A DNA stretch of 64,000 nt from Gallaecimonas pentaromativorans (GTDB taxonomy: Bacteria > Pseudomonadota > Gammaproteobacteria > Enterobacterales > Gallaecimonadaceae). The position numbers were made by a program, and so were the translations under genes. Under the pieces are notes generated by a model, which saw nothing but the letters and a program-made list of their open reading frames with translations, did not search any database and had not been told where the DNA came from. Positions 1 through 7,573 of this stretch are shown here, in pieces; positions within the stretch are counted from its first letter, which is position 1, and the number at the start of each line of letters is the position of its first letter. Where the stretch lies: assembly GCF_003751625.1 (NCBI RefSeq), contig NZ_RJUL01000004.1:1-64000 (forward strand), written 5' to 3'.

Positions 1-160
1 TCAGCACGAGGACGGGTCATGGCCAGAGCCCTTATCAAGAGAAGGGTCTTTCAAGGCTAGTTTTCACGAGGCAATTTCGCCATGATGGGATGGGTGTCCC
101 GTTTTATTCCGATGATGGGATGGGTGTCCCGTTTTATTCCGTTTTATTTACGTTTTATTT
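1..160. repeat. RAYT element end, truncated copy A
   Basis: The first 108 bases match, with few differences, the upstream end of the transposase element at 3256-3363 and two other truncated copies at 1021-1131 and 3590-3696. The element would be transcribed leftward, and this fragment covers only its start region and upstream end. The terminal segment with the core GGGTGTCCCGTTTTATT occurs twice here (about 90-108 and 119-138), followed by two shorter GTTTTATTT echoes to about 160. Whether the rest of a transposase lies to the left of the window cannot be seen. Confidence 0.7.
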
Positions 161-258
161 ACCAACCCTCTAAACAATGAATCACAATGGCAGCAGAGGG
201 AAGATAAGGAAACGCGAACCGATAAATGGCTGAAATTTTTATATCCGGGGAAATATTA

Positions 259-798
259 ATGCCTAAAACACTTTGGTTTTTTGTTTTTGTCCTTTTATAT
301 GCTTTGCCTGTTCAGGCCAAAGATTATATATATAGGAGTTTTACTGTTAATGAGAGTAGTCATAGCCCAGGAAAGCTGGAGCCCGGCTTTGAAATAAACG
401 AGATACTTATTAACTCGAAAAAGAGCCTGATTTACAGTAATGGTTTAGGTACAGAATATAGAATCCAAAATTTTGACGGGGATATCAACTGCTTGGTTAG
501 TGGTCTGCTCAACTTCTGCTTACCCCAAGGATTTAAAGGGGAGCGCCAAAGTTGGAGTGTAGGAAAACTTATCTTTAAAAATAAAGGGAGATTTCAGGCT
601 GGTTTTTTAGATAACTCAATTTATTTTGTCATTAGTGTTGAGTCTGAAAGTATGAACAAAAGTAACATCGTTCCTGTTGAGTTTTTTTATTCAATAAAAA
701 GAGGTGTGTTAGGCTTTATTCAATTAAGGCAGTCTGTGGGCGGCGGGGCTTTGGTTTATTGGGTGAATGACGAAATGAAGGCCATAAAACTAGACTAA
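259..798 (+). CDS. hypothetical secreted protein (179 aa)
   Basis: I do not recognise this protein. From ATG 259 it begins with a signal peptide: MPK, then a hydrophobic run of about 18 residues ending PVQA-KD, so it is probably periplasmic or secreted. ATG 259 is preferred over the upstream ATG at 226 because GGGGA lies 8 bases before it and the signal peptide then starts correctly. The mature part is soluble, with several aromatic beta-strand-like stretches and two cysteines (NCLVSGLLNFC). The gene is AT-rich compared with the core genome and sits between truncated RAYT copies A and B, in a patch that looks like old integron cassettes. Confidence 0.6.
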   Translation: MPKTLWFFVFVLLYALPVQAKDYIYRSFTVNESSHSPGKLEPGFEINEILINSKKSLIYSNGLGTEYRIQNFDGDINCLVSGLLNFCLPQGFKGERQSWSVGKLIFKNKGRFQAGFLDNSIYFVISVESESMNKSNIVPVEFFYSIKRGVLGFIQLRQSVGGGALVYWVNDEMKAIKLD

Positions 799-908
799 GT
801 GTCAGGTCCCGGACAAGTTTGACTCACCAGTAACCAGTGTGACTAAAACCAGTAGAGCTGCGCAGGGCTGACCAGCAGGCTGTGCGGTTGGGGGCAGCGC
901 CGTCACCA

Positions 909-1131
909 CGCCTTGCGGTGACTGAAATCCTGGCCGGTGAGGGTGTCTTTGCCACAGAGAAAGGCGCGGCGAACACAGCGACCAATGCAGTGGTAATAGG
1001 GCGTGTCGTTCACCGACACCAGTTCAGCACGAGGACGGGTCATGGCCAGAGCCTTTATCAAGAGAGGGGTCTTTTAAGGCTAGTTTTCACGAGGCAATTT
1101 CGCCATGATGGGATGGGTGTCCCGTTTTATT
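909..1131 (-). pseudogene. RAYT transposase 5' fragment, copy B
   Basis: These 223 bases match 3141-3363, which are the first ~45 codons and the upstream end of the intact transposase read leftward. It is therefore a truncated copy holding only the N-terminal coding part (the MTRPRAE start region through the GQDFSHRK segment) and the element end. It has a few substitutions relative to copy C. The interval 799-908 to its left has no gene that I can see. On the right the element end GTCCCGTTTTATT runs into T-rich sequence and then an attC-like half site. Confidence 0.75.
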
Positions 1132-1159
1132 TGTCCCGTTTTATTTTTTTTATTTTTTA

Positions 1160-1194
1160 TTGCTCCAAATTTGCCGCAGAGCGCGGCGTTAAAC
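1160..1194 (+). other. attC-like 3' half site
   Basis: The sequence ends in GCGGCGTTAAAC. GTTAAAC (1188-1194) fits the GTTRRRY recombination core of integron attC sites, and the next gene starts 17 bases later, as in gene cassettes. The 5' half of the attC is missing: the end of RAYT copy B lies directly upstream. A short core such as this can occur by chance, so the case rests on the fuller site at 1517-1597 and on the repeated pattern. Confidence 0.4.
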
Positions 1195-1210
1195 GTGCAG
1201 GTATCTCTCA

Positions 1211-1522
1211 ATGCTAATATTGATAGGTGGGAAACCCAGTCCAAGGTATATAGCCGCAATTGTACTGAGTATCGTCATCTCTATTGCTGGCTTTTCTTTT
1301 TGTTTTTATATTGGCGAGCTAACAGTTTTAAAAGGTTCCCTTTCAATCTTGGGGGTAGGTAGTCTTATTTACTATTATTTGTTGCCTATTATAGCTAAGC
1401 GCCAGGACTATATTGGAGAAGAGCCAAAAATGCAGTTGGTAAAAATCTCTATAGTTCCGTATTTGGTGTTTATGTTTATATGCTTGCTTGTCGCAGGGTA
1501 TGGTTGGTATGCGAGCGTTTAA
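1211..1522 (+). CDS. hypothetical membrane protein (103 aa), cassette-like
   Basis: The product has no family that I recognise. It has about three hydrophobic segments: residues ~13-35, ~40-58 and ~80-100. The predicted start ATG at 1211 follows a GTTAAAC core by 17 bases, and the stop codon TAA lies inside the GTTTAAC of a downstream attC-like site. Tight flanking by recombination sites on both sides is the layout of an integron gene cassette. The ribosome-binding site is weak (GCAGGT), which is common in cassettes. Base composition is AT-rich compared with the core genome. Confidence 0.6.
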   Translation: MLILIGGKPSPRYIAAIVLSIVISIAGFSFCFYIGELTVLKGSLSILGVGSLIYYYLLPIIAKRQDYIGEEPKMQLVKISIVPYLVFMFICLLVAGYGWYASV

Positions 1523-1597
1523 CAAGGCACCAAATTTTACTCCGTGCCTTCGGCCTTCCGCTGGACAGCTAAGCCGCTTCTTGGATTAGCGTTAATA
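1517..1597 (+). other. candidate attC recombination site
   Basis: About 80 bases run from GTTTAAC (1517-1523, fitting RYYYAAC) through AACAAGGCAC to TTGGATTAGCGTTAATA. GTTAATA is at 1591-1597, a slightly degenerate GTTRRRY. The interior contains short inverted segments around CCTTCGGCC, as expected for a folded attC. It separates two small AT-rich genes, with the upstream stop codon inside its left core and the downstream start 6 bases beyond its right core. No integrase gene is in the window. A dedicated attC covariance-model search is needed to settle it. Confidence 0.55.
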
Positions 1598-1602
1598 TAA
1601 TC

Positions 1603-1992
1603 ATGAAAAAAATACTGGTTTTGGTTCTACTGTTTTTAGTTTTTTCAAAGACTTTTGCTGATTGCTCTTTTAAATTGAAAATGGACAGTTACAAACCAGA
1701 AAACGCAGCCACTCTTGCTGAAAAGGCGTTTCAAGTGAATAATATTTACTTCATCGCTGTAGCGGATGGAGTTGGCCCTTCTCGCCCAGGCTTCGACATT
1801 CCACTTACTTCATGTATTTATAAAAATACTAAATGGGATATGCTTTGGATTGGAGCTGACTCGCAGTACTGCGCTAGCCATGAAGCGCTTATAACGCGGG
1901 CTAAAAGGTATGCTCAAAATTTCAATAAAATTATGGTGCGATTGGCAAGTTCAAAACTTCATGAGTTGTGCCCTGAACTCAGCAAACAATAA
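1603..1992 (+). CDS. hypothetical secreted protein (129 aa), cassette-like
   Basis: The N-terminus MKKILVLVLLFLVFSKTFA-DC is a clear Sec signal peptide. It might instead be a lipoprotein-like leader, but no lipobox is convincing. The mature protein (~109 aa) has four cysteines, after the signal (DCSF), in SCIYK, in QYCAS and in ELCPE, suggesting disulfides in the periplasm. I do not recognise the family. The start codon lies 6 bases after the right core of the attC-like site and the stop lies at the start of a second attC-like remnant, so this is the best-bounded cassette in the patch. Confidence 0.6.
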   Translation: MKKILVLVLLFLVFSKTFADCSFKLKMDSYKPENAATLAEKAFQVNNIYFIAVADGVGPSRPGFDIPLTSCIYKNTKWDMLWIGADSQYCASHEALITRAKRYAQNFNKIMVRLASSKLHELCPELSKQ

Positions 1993-2050
1993 CAATCGCA
2001 AGCAGCTTTTTCCGGACCTTTTGGCCTCCGCTGGGATATTGTTTACGAAA
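1986..2050 (+). other. attC-like 5' half site
   Basis: The segment starts ACAATAACAATCGCAAGCAG and continues with CCGGACC...GGCCTCCGCTGGGA. This resembles the corresponding interior of the 1517-1597 site (CCGTGCC...GGCCTTCCGCTGGA). No GTTRRRY core follows within 100 bases. Instead the sequence runs into AT-rich DNA and then the terminal segment of the RAYT element at 2136. I read it as a truncated attC. Confidence 0.4.
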
Positions 2051-2135
2051 ATGAAAAAATTGGATTAGGAAGATCTATCTTGAAAAATAAAATGCTAGCA
2101 ATAATTTCTCTATAAGAGTAATAGGAAGAGTAATA

Positions 2136-2275
2136 GGGGACATCCATCTTCTGAGTAACCCAACGCCCAGTTTTCGAATTGCATCGACAGTGCGGTATTA
2201 ATCAGCCATGAGGGTGTTTGCTTCGCGCTGATGCCGCGTTTTGTTGTTAAAAACGCAAATTAGAGGCGAGCGGGA
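2136..2275. repeat. RAYT element distal end, copy 1
   Basis: The segment from GGGGACATCCATCTTCTGAG onward lies downstream of the transposase stop. From CATCGACAG to GCAAATTAGAGGCGAG it closely matches 4891-4979. GGACATCCATC on this side and GGACACCCA(T/C)C on the opposite strand at 3340-3363 form inverted ends, so the mobile unit plausibly spans about 2136-3363. The 1993-2321 interval contains no gene that I can support; it holds only the attC remnant, a short tandem repeat (AGAGTAATAGG, 2106-2135) and this end. Confidence 0.6.
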
Positions 2276-2321
2276 TTGTCAGCGGGGGCCGAAGGTCTGT
2301 GAGCGCGGGGCTATGAGGGGA

Positions 2322-3275
2322 TTAAGCGGCTTTTATTGGTGGACCGACCACGTGTCGTCGGTGATGGGCTTTGGCGTAGGCACTTTGCGCCTGCTTATGG
2401 CCAATCACAGAGCCACGGGAAAGCTGGTGTTGGCCAAGGGCAATAAGGAAGCTGTCGGCATCGAGGCCTAAGCGTTCCAGAATGGCGGGTGTCTCTTGGC
2501 TGATGAAACCGCGCTTGTCTTCTCGTTGTGCCCGACCTGTCCAATCCACCAGCGCCAAGTAATCGGCCAGTGCAAAAGGAATGCCTTTGGGGCTGTCTTT
2601 AAACTGGGTAACAAAAGGCAATAACGCTGGCTTGCTGTCGTCAGTATTAAGCCGTGCTGAGAGTGACACATCTGCTGAGGCTTCAGGGGTATCCACTATC
2701 TTGGCGCGAAGGGGGTTGAGGTCGACATAAGCCATACAGGCCAATAAGCCCGCTTCATCCAAAATGGCTTGGGACTTAAACCGCGCCTCCCAAAACCGGC
2801 CCTTGCAGTGGTCCTCTTCATTGGCCTTACGGGCAATATGCTCGTTCAAACAGCGCATAAACCAGGACAGGTCACACAAGCGCTGACGCAACTTGTCGAT
2901 ATGTGAGCGCGCCACCATCCGCTCAGCCTCACAGGTTAACTTACCGGCCCGATAGCGGCTGATGAGGAGCGGCAAAGCAAACAGCAGCTCCCAACGGGCC
3001 ATTACCGCGTCATCGTCTAACACCGCTACGGCGTTGGCATCCACATGCACCACTAAGTGGTAATGATTGGACATCACCGCATAGGCACAAAGCTCGATGG
3101 TAAAGACAGATTGCAGCACCTTTAGCCGCTCCATCACCCACGCCTTGCGGTGACTGAAATCCTGGCCGGTGAGGGTGTCTTTGCCACAGAGAAAGGCGCG
3201 GCGTACACAACGACCAATGCAGTGGTAATAGGGCGTGTCGTTCACCGACACCAGTTCAGCACGAGGACGGGTCAT
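2322..3275 (-). mobile_element. REP-associated tyrosine transposase (IS200-like, Y1_Tnp)
   Basis: A 317-aa HUH transposase of the Y1/IS200 superfamily, REP-associated branch. These enzymes cut and join single-stranded DNA at hairpins. The visible signatures are YHCIGR near residue 20, the metal-binding HYHLVVH (HUH) around residue 75, and AYVDLNPLRA around residue 185, whose tyrosine is the expected nucleophile. The C-terminal tail is longer than in minimal TnpA, as in RAYTs. The start is taken at ATG 3275 (MTRPRAEL); a TTG at 3293 would add six residues. It is the only intact copy. At least three 5'-end fragments and two distal-end copies lie in 1-5010. It may still be active. Confidence 0.85.
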
Positions 3276-3363
3276 GGCCGGAGCCTTTATCAAGAGAGGG
3301 GTCTATCAAGGCTAGTTTTTGCGAGGCAATTTCGCCATGATGGGGTGGGTGTCCCGTTTTATT
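3276..3363. repeat. RAYT element proximal end (intact copy C)
   Basis: This is the upstream end of the intact element, from the transposase start to GTCCCGTTTTATT. The same ~88 bases are found with few changes at 20-108, 1041-1131 and 3609-3696. Copy D begins three bases after this end, so element ends are stacked head to tail. Confidence 0.7.
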
Positions 3364-3366
3364 TTA

Positions 3367-3696
3367 TTGGCATCCACATGCACCACCAAGTGGTAATGGT
3401 TGGACATCACCGCATAGGCACAAAGCTCGATGGTAAAGACAGCTTGCAATACCTTTAGCCGCTCCATCACCCAGGCTTTGCGGTGACTGAAATCCTGGCC
3501 GGTGACAGTGTCTTTGCCACAGAGAAAGGCACGGCGAACACAACGACCAATGCAGTGGTAGTAGGGTGTGTCGTTCACCGACACCAGTTCAGCACGAGGA
3601 CGGGTCATGGCCGTAGCCTTTATCAAGAGAAGGGTCTTTCAAGGTTAGTTTTCACGAGGCAACTTCGCCATGATGGGATGGGTGTCCCGTTTTATT
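3367..3696 (-). pseudogene. RAYT transposase 5' fragment, copy D
   Basis: These 330 bases match 3034-3363 of the intact element with about a dozen substitutions. They encode the first ~85 codons (MTRPRAEL to HYHLVVHVDAN) and then run out of frame into the neighbouring element end. The metal-binding HUH motif is kept, but the catalytic tyrosine half is missing, so it cannot be a functional transposase. It lies directly against the end of copy C on its left and against an attC-like half site on its right. Confidence 0.8.
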
Positions 3697-3698
3697 TT

Positions 3699-3727
3699 GT
3701 TGCTCGCGCTTGTGGCGGGCGTTATGC
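3699..3727 (+). other. attC-like 3' half site
   Basis: The sequence CGCTTGTGGCGGGCGTTATGC ends in GTTATGC (3721-3727), the typical right-hand end of many marine and Vibrio-type attC sites (GGGCGTTA). The next gene starts 12 bases later. The left half is absent: RAYT copy D ends immediately upstream. Confidence 0.5.
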
Positions 3728-3739
3728 AATAGAGCAAGT

Positions 3740-4081
3740 ATGAATAAAATCGTATATTTGATTTTCTTAGTAGTATTGGTTGGTTGCTTTCCTTCTAGTG
3801 AAGAAAGTGCCTCAATGGAAAGCTATGTGAAATTTAAAGAAAGCTATTATTCGTACTACACACAGGATATGTGGGACGCAAGGCTAGAATACGTATTGCG
3901 AACTAAATACAAACCTAGGAAGTCTATAAAATCGCTAAATGCAGAAATCAACATCGATGAAGACTCTATTGTTTATAGAAACGGAACAGACTACAAACAT
4001 TTCACCAAGAAAGAATTAAAAATTGAAAACGAACAAGTAAAATTATGCGACCAACTTGGTTGTGAAGTTGTTTCTGAGTAG
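3740..4081 (+). CDS. hypothetical lipoprotein (113 aa), cassette-like
   Basis: MNKIVYLIFLVVLVGC-F is a lipoprotein signal with lipobox LVGC, so the mature protein would be acylated on cysteine 16 and membrane-anchored. The mature part is small, charged and tyrosine-rich, with two cysteines near the end (CDQLGCEV). I recognise no family. ATG 3740 is chosen over the in-frame upstream ATG at 3710 because it gives the signal peptide and follows the GTTATGC core by 12 bases. An attC-like left core follows at 4119. The gene is AT-rich compared with the core genome. Confidence 0.6.
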   Translation: MNKIVYLIFLVVLVGCFPSSEESASMESYVKFKESYYSYYTQDMWDARLEYVLRTKYKPRKSIKSLNAEINIDEDSIVYRNGTDYKHFTKKELKIENEQVKLCDQLGCEVVSE

Positions 4082-4118
4082 TATCATTTCTAGTAGGTTG
4101 CGCCTAGTATTAAAAGCA

Positions 4119-4140
4119 GCATAACAAGTGACTGTGGCGT
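4119..4140 (+). other. attC-like 5' half site
   Basis: GCATAACAAGTGACTGTGGC starts with a RYYYAAC-like core followed by AAG, as attC left ends do, 38 bases after the stop of the preceding gene. No right core follows. About 130 bases on, a segment with GGACACCCAT (4270-4280), like the RAYT element end, appears. Confidence 0.35.
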
Positions 4141-4264
4141 TCTGTCAATGAATTAAGCCTCTTTTCGCTCCATTTCTCGCCATTTTTAACCATAGTATTG
4201 AGGATGACGATGAGCTTTCTCATACAGGCTATCAAGGCGACTTTGGGAAGTTTTCCGGAAAATA

Positions 4265-4305
4265 AAAAGAGGACACCCATTTTTTGAGTGTTGCCAGTGG
4301 GAAAT
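4265..4305. repeat. RAYT-end-like segment
   Basis: AAAGAGGACACCCATTTTTTGAG resembles the GGACA(C/T)CCATC terminal core of the element ends at 2136 and 4838. Only the terminal ~25 bases are similar, so this may be a solo end. Confidence 0.35.
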
Positions 4306-4390
4306 GAGCATTCCAGCATAGCTGATGATGTTTACACTTGAGATATTCCAAGTGGTAATTGGTGATTAAAATAAAAATTAAAGGATTAAG

Positions 4391-4810
4391 ATGTCTTATT
4401 CAGATATAGAACTAAAGCGTGCCTATCAAGAACTGATTGATAAAGAAAATATCTTGGCGGCATTCTTAGGTGGGATCGGTGGTGCTATCCCAGGAGCGGC
4501 TATATTTTATCTTATTGGTTTGATGCATGGTTTTTTGTTGATCATGCTCGTTATACCGCCCGCCTTAATCGGTATCTTTGCGCGATTTACTGGGTATCCT
4601 TATCACTTTAAAACGCGGTTGCCTTTGGGTTTGCTTGCCGCCGCCTTGCACATCGCCGGTTGTTGGTATTTGCAACTGTCACCATTGTTTTATTTAGTTG
4701 CAGCTGTTGCCTTTGTTGAAGCGGTTTCTTTCTCAAAAATAACCCCAACCAGGGAGCAAGAGGCCGCTTTAACTAATCTGTCGATAGGGCGCTTGAAGCT
4801 GGATAAATAA
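4391..4810 (+). CDS. hypothetical membrane protein (139 aa)
   Basis: I do not recognise the family. Residues ~20-45, ~47-68, ~75-95 and ~97-118 are hydrophobic, which suggests about four membrane spans, with a short charged N-terminus and a cytoplasmic-looking C-terminal tail. AAAGGA lies 6 bases before ATG 4391. The gene is moderately AT-rich and lies between two RAYT-related ends, so it is part of the accessory patch. No partner gene is adjacent. Confidence 0.6.
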   Translation: MSYSDIELKRAYQELIDKENILAAFLGGIGGAIPGAAIFYLIGLMHGFLLIMLVIPPALIGIFARFTGYPYHFKTRLPLGLLAAALHIAGCWYLQLSPLFYLVAAVAFVEAVSFSKITPTREQEAALTNLSIGRLKLDK

Positions 4811-4837
4811 GAAAATAAAAAATAAGAAAAAATAAAG

Positions 4838-4980
4838 GACATCCATCTTCTATCCATCTTCTGAGTGACCAAAAATCTAATTTTCGCAACGCATCGACAG
4901 CGCAGGATTAATCAGTCCTGAGGATGTTTGCTTCACGCTGACACCGCGTTTTGTCGTAAAAACGCAAATTAGAGGCGAGT
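4838..4980. repeat. RAYT element distal end, copy 2
   Basis: This segment begins GGACATCCATCTTCTATCC (with an internal duplication of ATCCATCTTCT) and matches 2136-2275 strongly from CATCGACAG to AAATTAGAGGCGAG. No transposase is attached on either side, so it is a solo end. The 4811-5145 interval holds only this repeat and, at its right edge, a terminator; I see no gene. Confidence 0.6.
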
Positions 4981-5100
4981 ACGTGCGCAGCCCGACTGAG
5001 TGGGATATCAATGTCAGGTTCTACAGCAAAAATAAGCTTTACCATTCGTAGCGGATTTATCGCCGCCGGTTTGGGCCGTGTGGGTAAGCTACTGCGCCAT

Positions 5101-5129
5101 AAAAAACGCCGCTTCTGCGGCGTTTTTTT
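5101..5129. terminator. rho-independent terminator
   Basis: Stem AACGCCGC / GCGGCGTT with loop TTCT, flanked by A-run and T-run, so it can stop transcription from both sides. It lies 17 bases beyond the stop of the leftward M61 peptidase gene and marks the border of the accessory patch. Confidence 0.85.
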
Positions 5130-5145
5130 CCTCGAGGCCAGCGGC

Positions 5146-6906
5146 TTACAGCTCCAGCCAGCCTTTGAGTTGGTCCGGGTCTGTGATCTCCAGCACGGCG
5201 GTGTCGAGGGGGGCCGGTTGGGGGGTGAGGTCAAAGGTCATCAGCTCGTCGCGGCGAAAGGCGTGTACTTCCACCGGGCGCTCGCCGATGGCGGTGAGCT
5301 GGGTTTGCAGCTTGCCAAGGCGGGCGCGAAGGCCGTCGATGGCGACTATCACATCGCCAGCGGCAAGGCCTGCTTGGTCGGCGGCGCTACCGTGGGTAAC
5401 GGAGAGGAGCTTGATGCCGCCGTCGGCGTCGGCCAGTTTGGCGCCAAGGGTGAGGCGTTCGCTGCGGGCCTTGCCGGGGTTGCCGCCGGTGTCGTTATCG
5501 TCACTGGCGGGCTTAAAGCGCAGGCTCACCCCAAGGGCGGCCAACAGTTTTTGTACCGGCAAGTCTTCGGTGCCGTGGAGCGCCTGGTTAAAGAAGCTTT
5601 CCAGGGATTCGCCCAGCAGGCTCTCGGCAATGCGCTGGTGGCTGGTGTCGTCGGTGCCGAGGCACTGGCGGCCAAAGTCTTCCCAGAGCCGTTCCATAAC
5701 ATCGTCAAGGCTGAGGCTGTGCTCGGAGCGAAGGCGAAGGGTCAAATCCAGGCACAGGGCCATGATGGCGCCCTTGGTGTAGTAGCTGACGATGGCGTTG
5801 GGGGCATTTTCGTCTTGCTGGTAGAACTTGGTCCAGGCGTCGAAGCTGGAATCAGCCAGGCTTTGCACCAGGCGGCCCGGGCCTCGGGCTACTCGGGTGA
5901 GGGTGGTGGCCAGGCGGTCTAAGTATTCGGCGGCGTCGATAAGGCCGGCGCGGTGCAGCATTAAGTCGTCGTAATAAGAGGTGATGCCTTCATAGGCCCA
6001 CAGCTGAATGCTGTGGCTTTCGCGTTCGAGCTGGTAGGGCAAGAAGGCCTGGGGCTTGATGCGTTTTACGTTCCAGTTGTGAAAGTACTCATGGGAGCAC
6101 AGCGCCAGGAAGTCGTTGTAATCCTTACCGTTAAGTAGATAACGGGGGATCATCAGCGCCGTGGAGTTGCGGTGTTCAAGGCCGCCGTAACCGTCGCTGG
6201 TGACCATGGTCAGAAACCAGTATTCGTCAAAGGGGTAGGGGGCGCCGAAGAACTGCAACTGGGTTTCGCAGATGGCGGCCAAGTCCCGCTTGAGCCGCTC
6301 TTTGTCACCATAATGGTGGCCGGTGAGCACCAAATGGTGGGGAATGCCGCAAGCCTCGAAGCTCAGCACCTCGAAATCGCCCATCTCCACCGGGTGGTCG
6401 ATAAGGGCGTCGTAGTCTTGGGCGCTAAAGCGGCCAAAGTGCCAGGGGGCGCTGCTTTGGCGGGTCAGGCCGGTGGCGAGCTGCCAGTGGGGCGCCTCGA
6501 CGGGGGGCTGGATATCCAGGGTCACCGGCTCGTTTTCCTGGCCGGCGACGGCTAAAAACACCGAGGTGCCGTTAAAAAAGCCATGGGTTTCATCCAGGTG
6601 GCTGCCGCGCACCGATAAATCCCAGGCGTACACCTGATAGCGCACCTTGACCGGCCCTTCGCAAGGCGCCAGTTGCCAGCGGGCTTTGCCCAGCTTTTGC
6701 ACGGCTATGGGGGTGTCGTCTTCGTCGCTGGCCTCTATCCACTGCAGGTGTTTGGCAAAGTCGCGGATAAGGTAGGAGCCGGGGATCCAGGCGGGCAGCC
6801 ACAGCTGCTGGCCCAGGTGGTCTGGCTCTTCGATGCTGAGGGTCACGTCGAACAGGTGGCGGCTGAGATCAGCAGGCTTGATGTCGTAATGGATGGCGGC
6901 GATCAT
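5146..6906 (-). CDS. M61 family metallopeptidase with PDZ domain
   Basis: A 586-aa zinc aminopeptidase-like protein of the M61 (glycyl aminopeptidase) family. The N-terminal beta domain starts [13 protein letters not shown]. The catalytic domain carries [14 protein letters not shown] near residue 270 (HExxH, both histidines and the glutamate present), with a downstream EG.T.Y(Y) segment for the third ligand. A PDZ domain sits near residues 480-560 ([20 protein letters not shown]). No signal peptide is visible, so it should be cytoplasmic. Family members favour N-terminal glycine or acidic residues; the substrate here cannot be inferred. It is divergent from hinT and transcribed alone. Confidence 0.9.
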   Translation of the reverse strand: MIAAIHYDIKPADLSRHLFDVTLSIEEPDHLGQQLWLPAWIPGSYLIRDFAKHLQWIEASDEDDTPIAVQKLGKARWQLAPCEGPVKVRYQVYAWDLSVRGSHLDETHGFFNGTSVFLAVAGQENEPVTLDIQPPVEAPHWQLATGLTRQSSAPWHFGRFSAQDYDALIDHPVEMGDFEVLSFEACGIPHHLVLTGHHYGDKERLKRDLAAICETQLQFFGAPYPFDEYWFLTMVTSDGYGGLEHRNSTALMIPRYLLNGKDYNDFLALCSHEYFHNWNVKRIKPQAFLPYQLERESHSIQLWAYEGITSYYDDLMLHRAGLIDAAEYLDRLATTLTRVARGPGRLVQSLADSSFDAWTKFYQQDENAPNAIVSYYTKGAIMALCLDLTLRLRSEHSLSLDDVMERLWEDFGRQCLGTDDTSHQRIAESLLGESLESFFNQALHGTEDLPVQKLLAALGVSLRFKPASDDNDTGGNPGKARSERLTLGAKLADADGGIKLLSVTHGSAADQAGLAAGDVIVAIDGLRARLGKLQTQLTAIGERPVEVHAFRRDELMTFDLTPQPAPLDTAVLEITDPDQLKGWLEL

Positions 6907-6974
6907 TGGCGTGCACTTTCAAGGATTTGCCATGCAGTCTAGCATGGTCTTCGAGGCCGCTTAAGGAGCCAACG

Positions 6975-7325
6975 ATGAGCGAAGAAACCATTTTTTCCAA
7001 AATCATTCGCCGGGAAATCCCTGCCGATATCCTGTACCAGGACGATCTTGTCACCGCTTTTCGTGACATCAACCCCAAGGCCCCCTTGCACGTGCTGGTG
7101 GTGCCCAACATCCTTATCCCCACCGCCGATGACATGGCCCAAGAGCACGAGCCCTACCTCGGCCGAATGATGACGGTGGCCGCCAAAATCGCCCGTGAAG
7201 CCGGCGTTGCCGAAGACGGCTATCGCCTGTTGATGAACTGCCGTGACCACGGTGGCCAGGAGGTATATCACATCCACCTGCACCTGTTGGGCGGCAAACC
7301 TTTGGGGCCAATGCTGGCCCGCTAA
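6975..7325 (+). CDS. hinT: HIT family purine nucleoside phosphoramidase
   Basis: A 116-aa HIT protein of the HinT branch, which hydrolyses adenosine/guanosine 5'-phosphoramidates in the cytoplasm. [19 protein letters not shown] at the N-terminus is typical, and HIHLHLLGG near residues 99-107 is the histidine triad, with the central histidine as nucleophile. ATG 6975 is chosen over an upstream in-frame ATG at 6906 because AAGGAG lies 6 bases before it and family members start here. The usual family length is 110-120 aa, so it is complete. Confidence 0.93.
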   Translation: MSEETIFSKIIRREIPADILYQDDLVTAFRDINPKAPLHVLVVPNILIPTADDMAQEHEPYLGRMMTVAAKIAREAGVAEDGYRLLMNCRDHGGQEVYHIHLHLLGGKPLGPMLAR

Positions 7326-7395
7326 ACCCACGCCATTTTTGGCCGGTGGCCAAGGCCGCTCGCCAGTGGCAGCGCCACCAACTGGCGTTAAGGGG

Positions 7396-7424
7396 CTGAC
7401 ATCCTGTGACAGCCCCGTTACAAT
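7396..7424 (+). promoter_or_regulatory. sigma-70 promoter of thiamine operon
   Basis: CTGACA (7396-7401) and TACAAT (7419-7424) are each one base from the consensus, with 17-bp spacing. Transcription would start near 7431, just before the TPP riboswitch. Confidence 0.65.
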
Positions 7425-7435
7425 CAGCGCGATTT

Positions 7436-7528
7436 TCACCAGGGGGAGGCCTAAAAGGCCTGAGATGTCGGTGCACCGACAGACCCTTTGAACCTGATCC
7501 GGCTCGTACCGGCGTAGGGATGGTGCCC
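7436..7528 (+). promoter_or_regulatory. TPP riboswitch (THI element)
   Basis: All the conserved THI-box parts are present: GGGGG near 7442, CTGAGAT (7460-7466), ACCCTTTGAACCTGATC (7483-7499) and CGTAGGGA (7513-7520), closing with a 3' strand that pairs with the start. Downstream, GATCTCTT (7551-7558) can pair with AAGAGGTC (7563-7570), which contains the ribosome-binding site of the receptor gene. This suggests translational control: TPP binding would let the RBS be sequestered. It controls the following four-gene thiamine salvage operon. Confidence 0.95.
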
Positions 7529-7573
7529 GCCATAACTGCCGCACGCCCCGGATCTCTTATAAAAGAGGTCCAC

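Noticed and set aside
882-1217. Rightward open frame of 111 codons
   Set aside because: It is antisense to the transposase fragment copy B; the same frame appears antisense to copies C and D (3150-3458 and 3483-3743), so it is a shadow of the repeat.
5011-5922. Rightward 303-codon frame starting MSGSTAKIS
   Set aside because: It runs through a strong terminator hairpin and then antisense through the M61 peptidase gene; it arises from high GC and codon bias.
7406-7573. N-terminal extension of the TonB receptor frame
   Set aside because: This stretch is the TPP riboswitch; the signal peptide and RBS place the true start at 7574.
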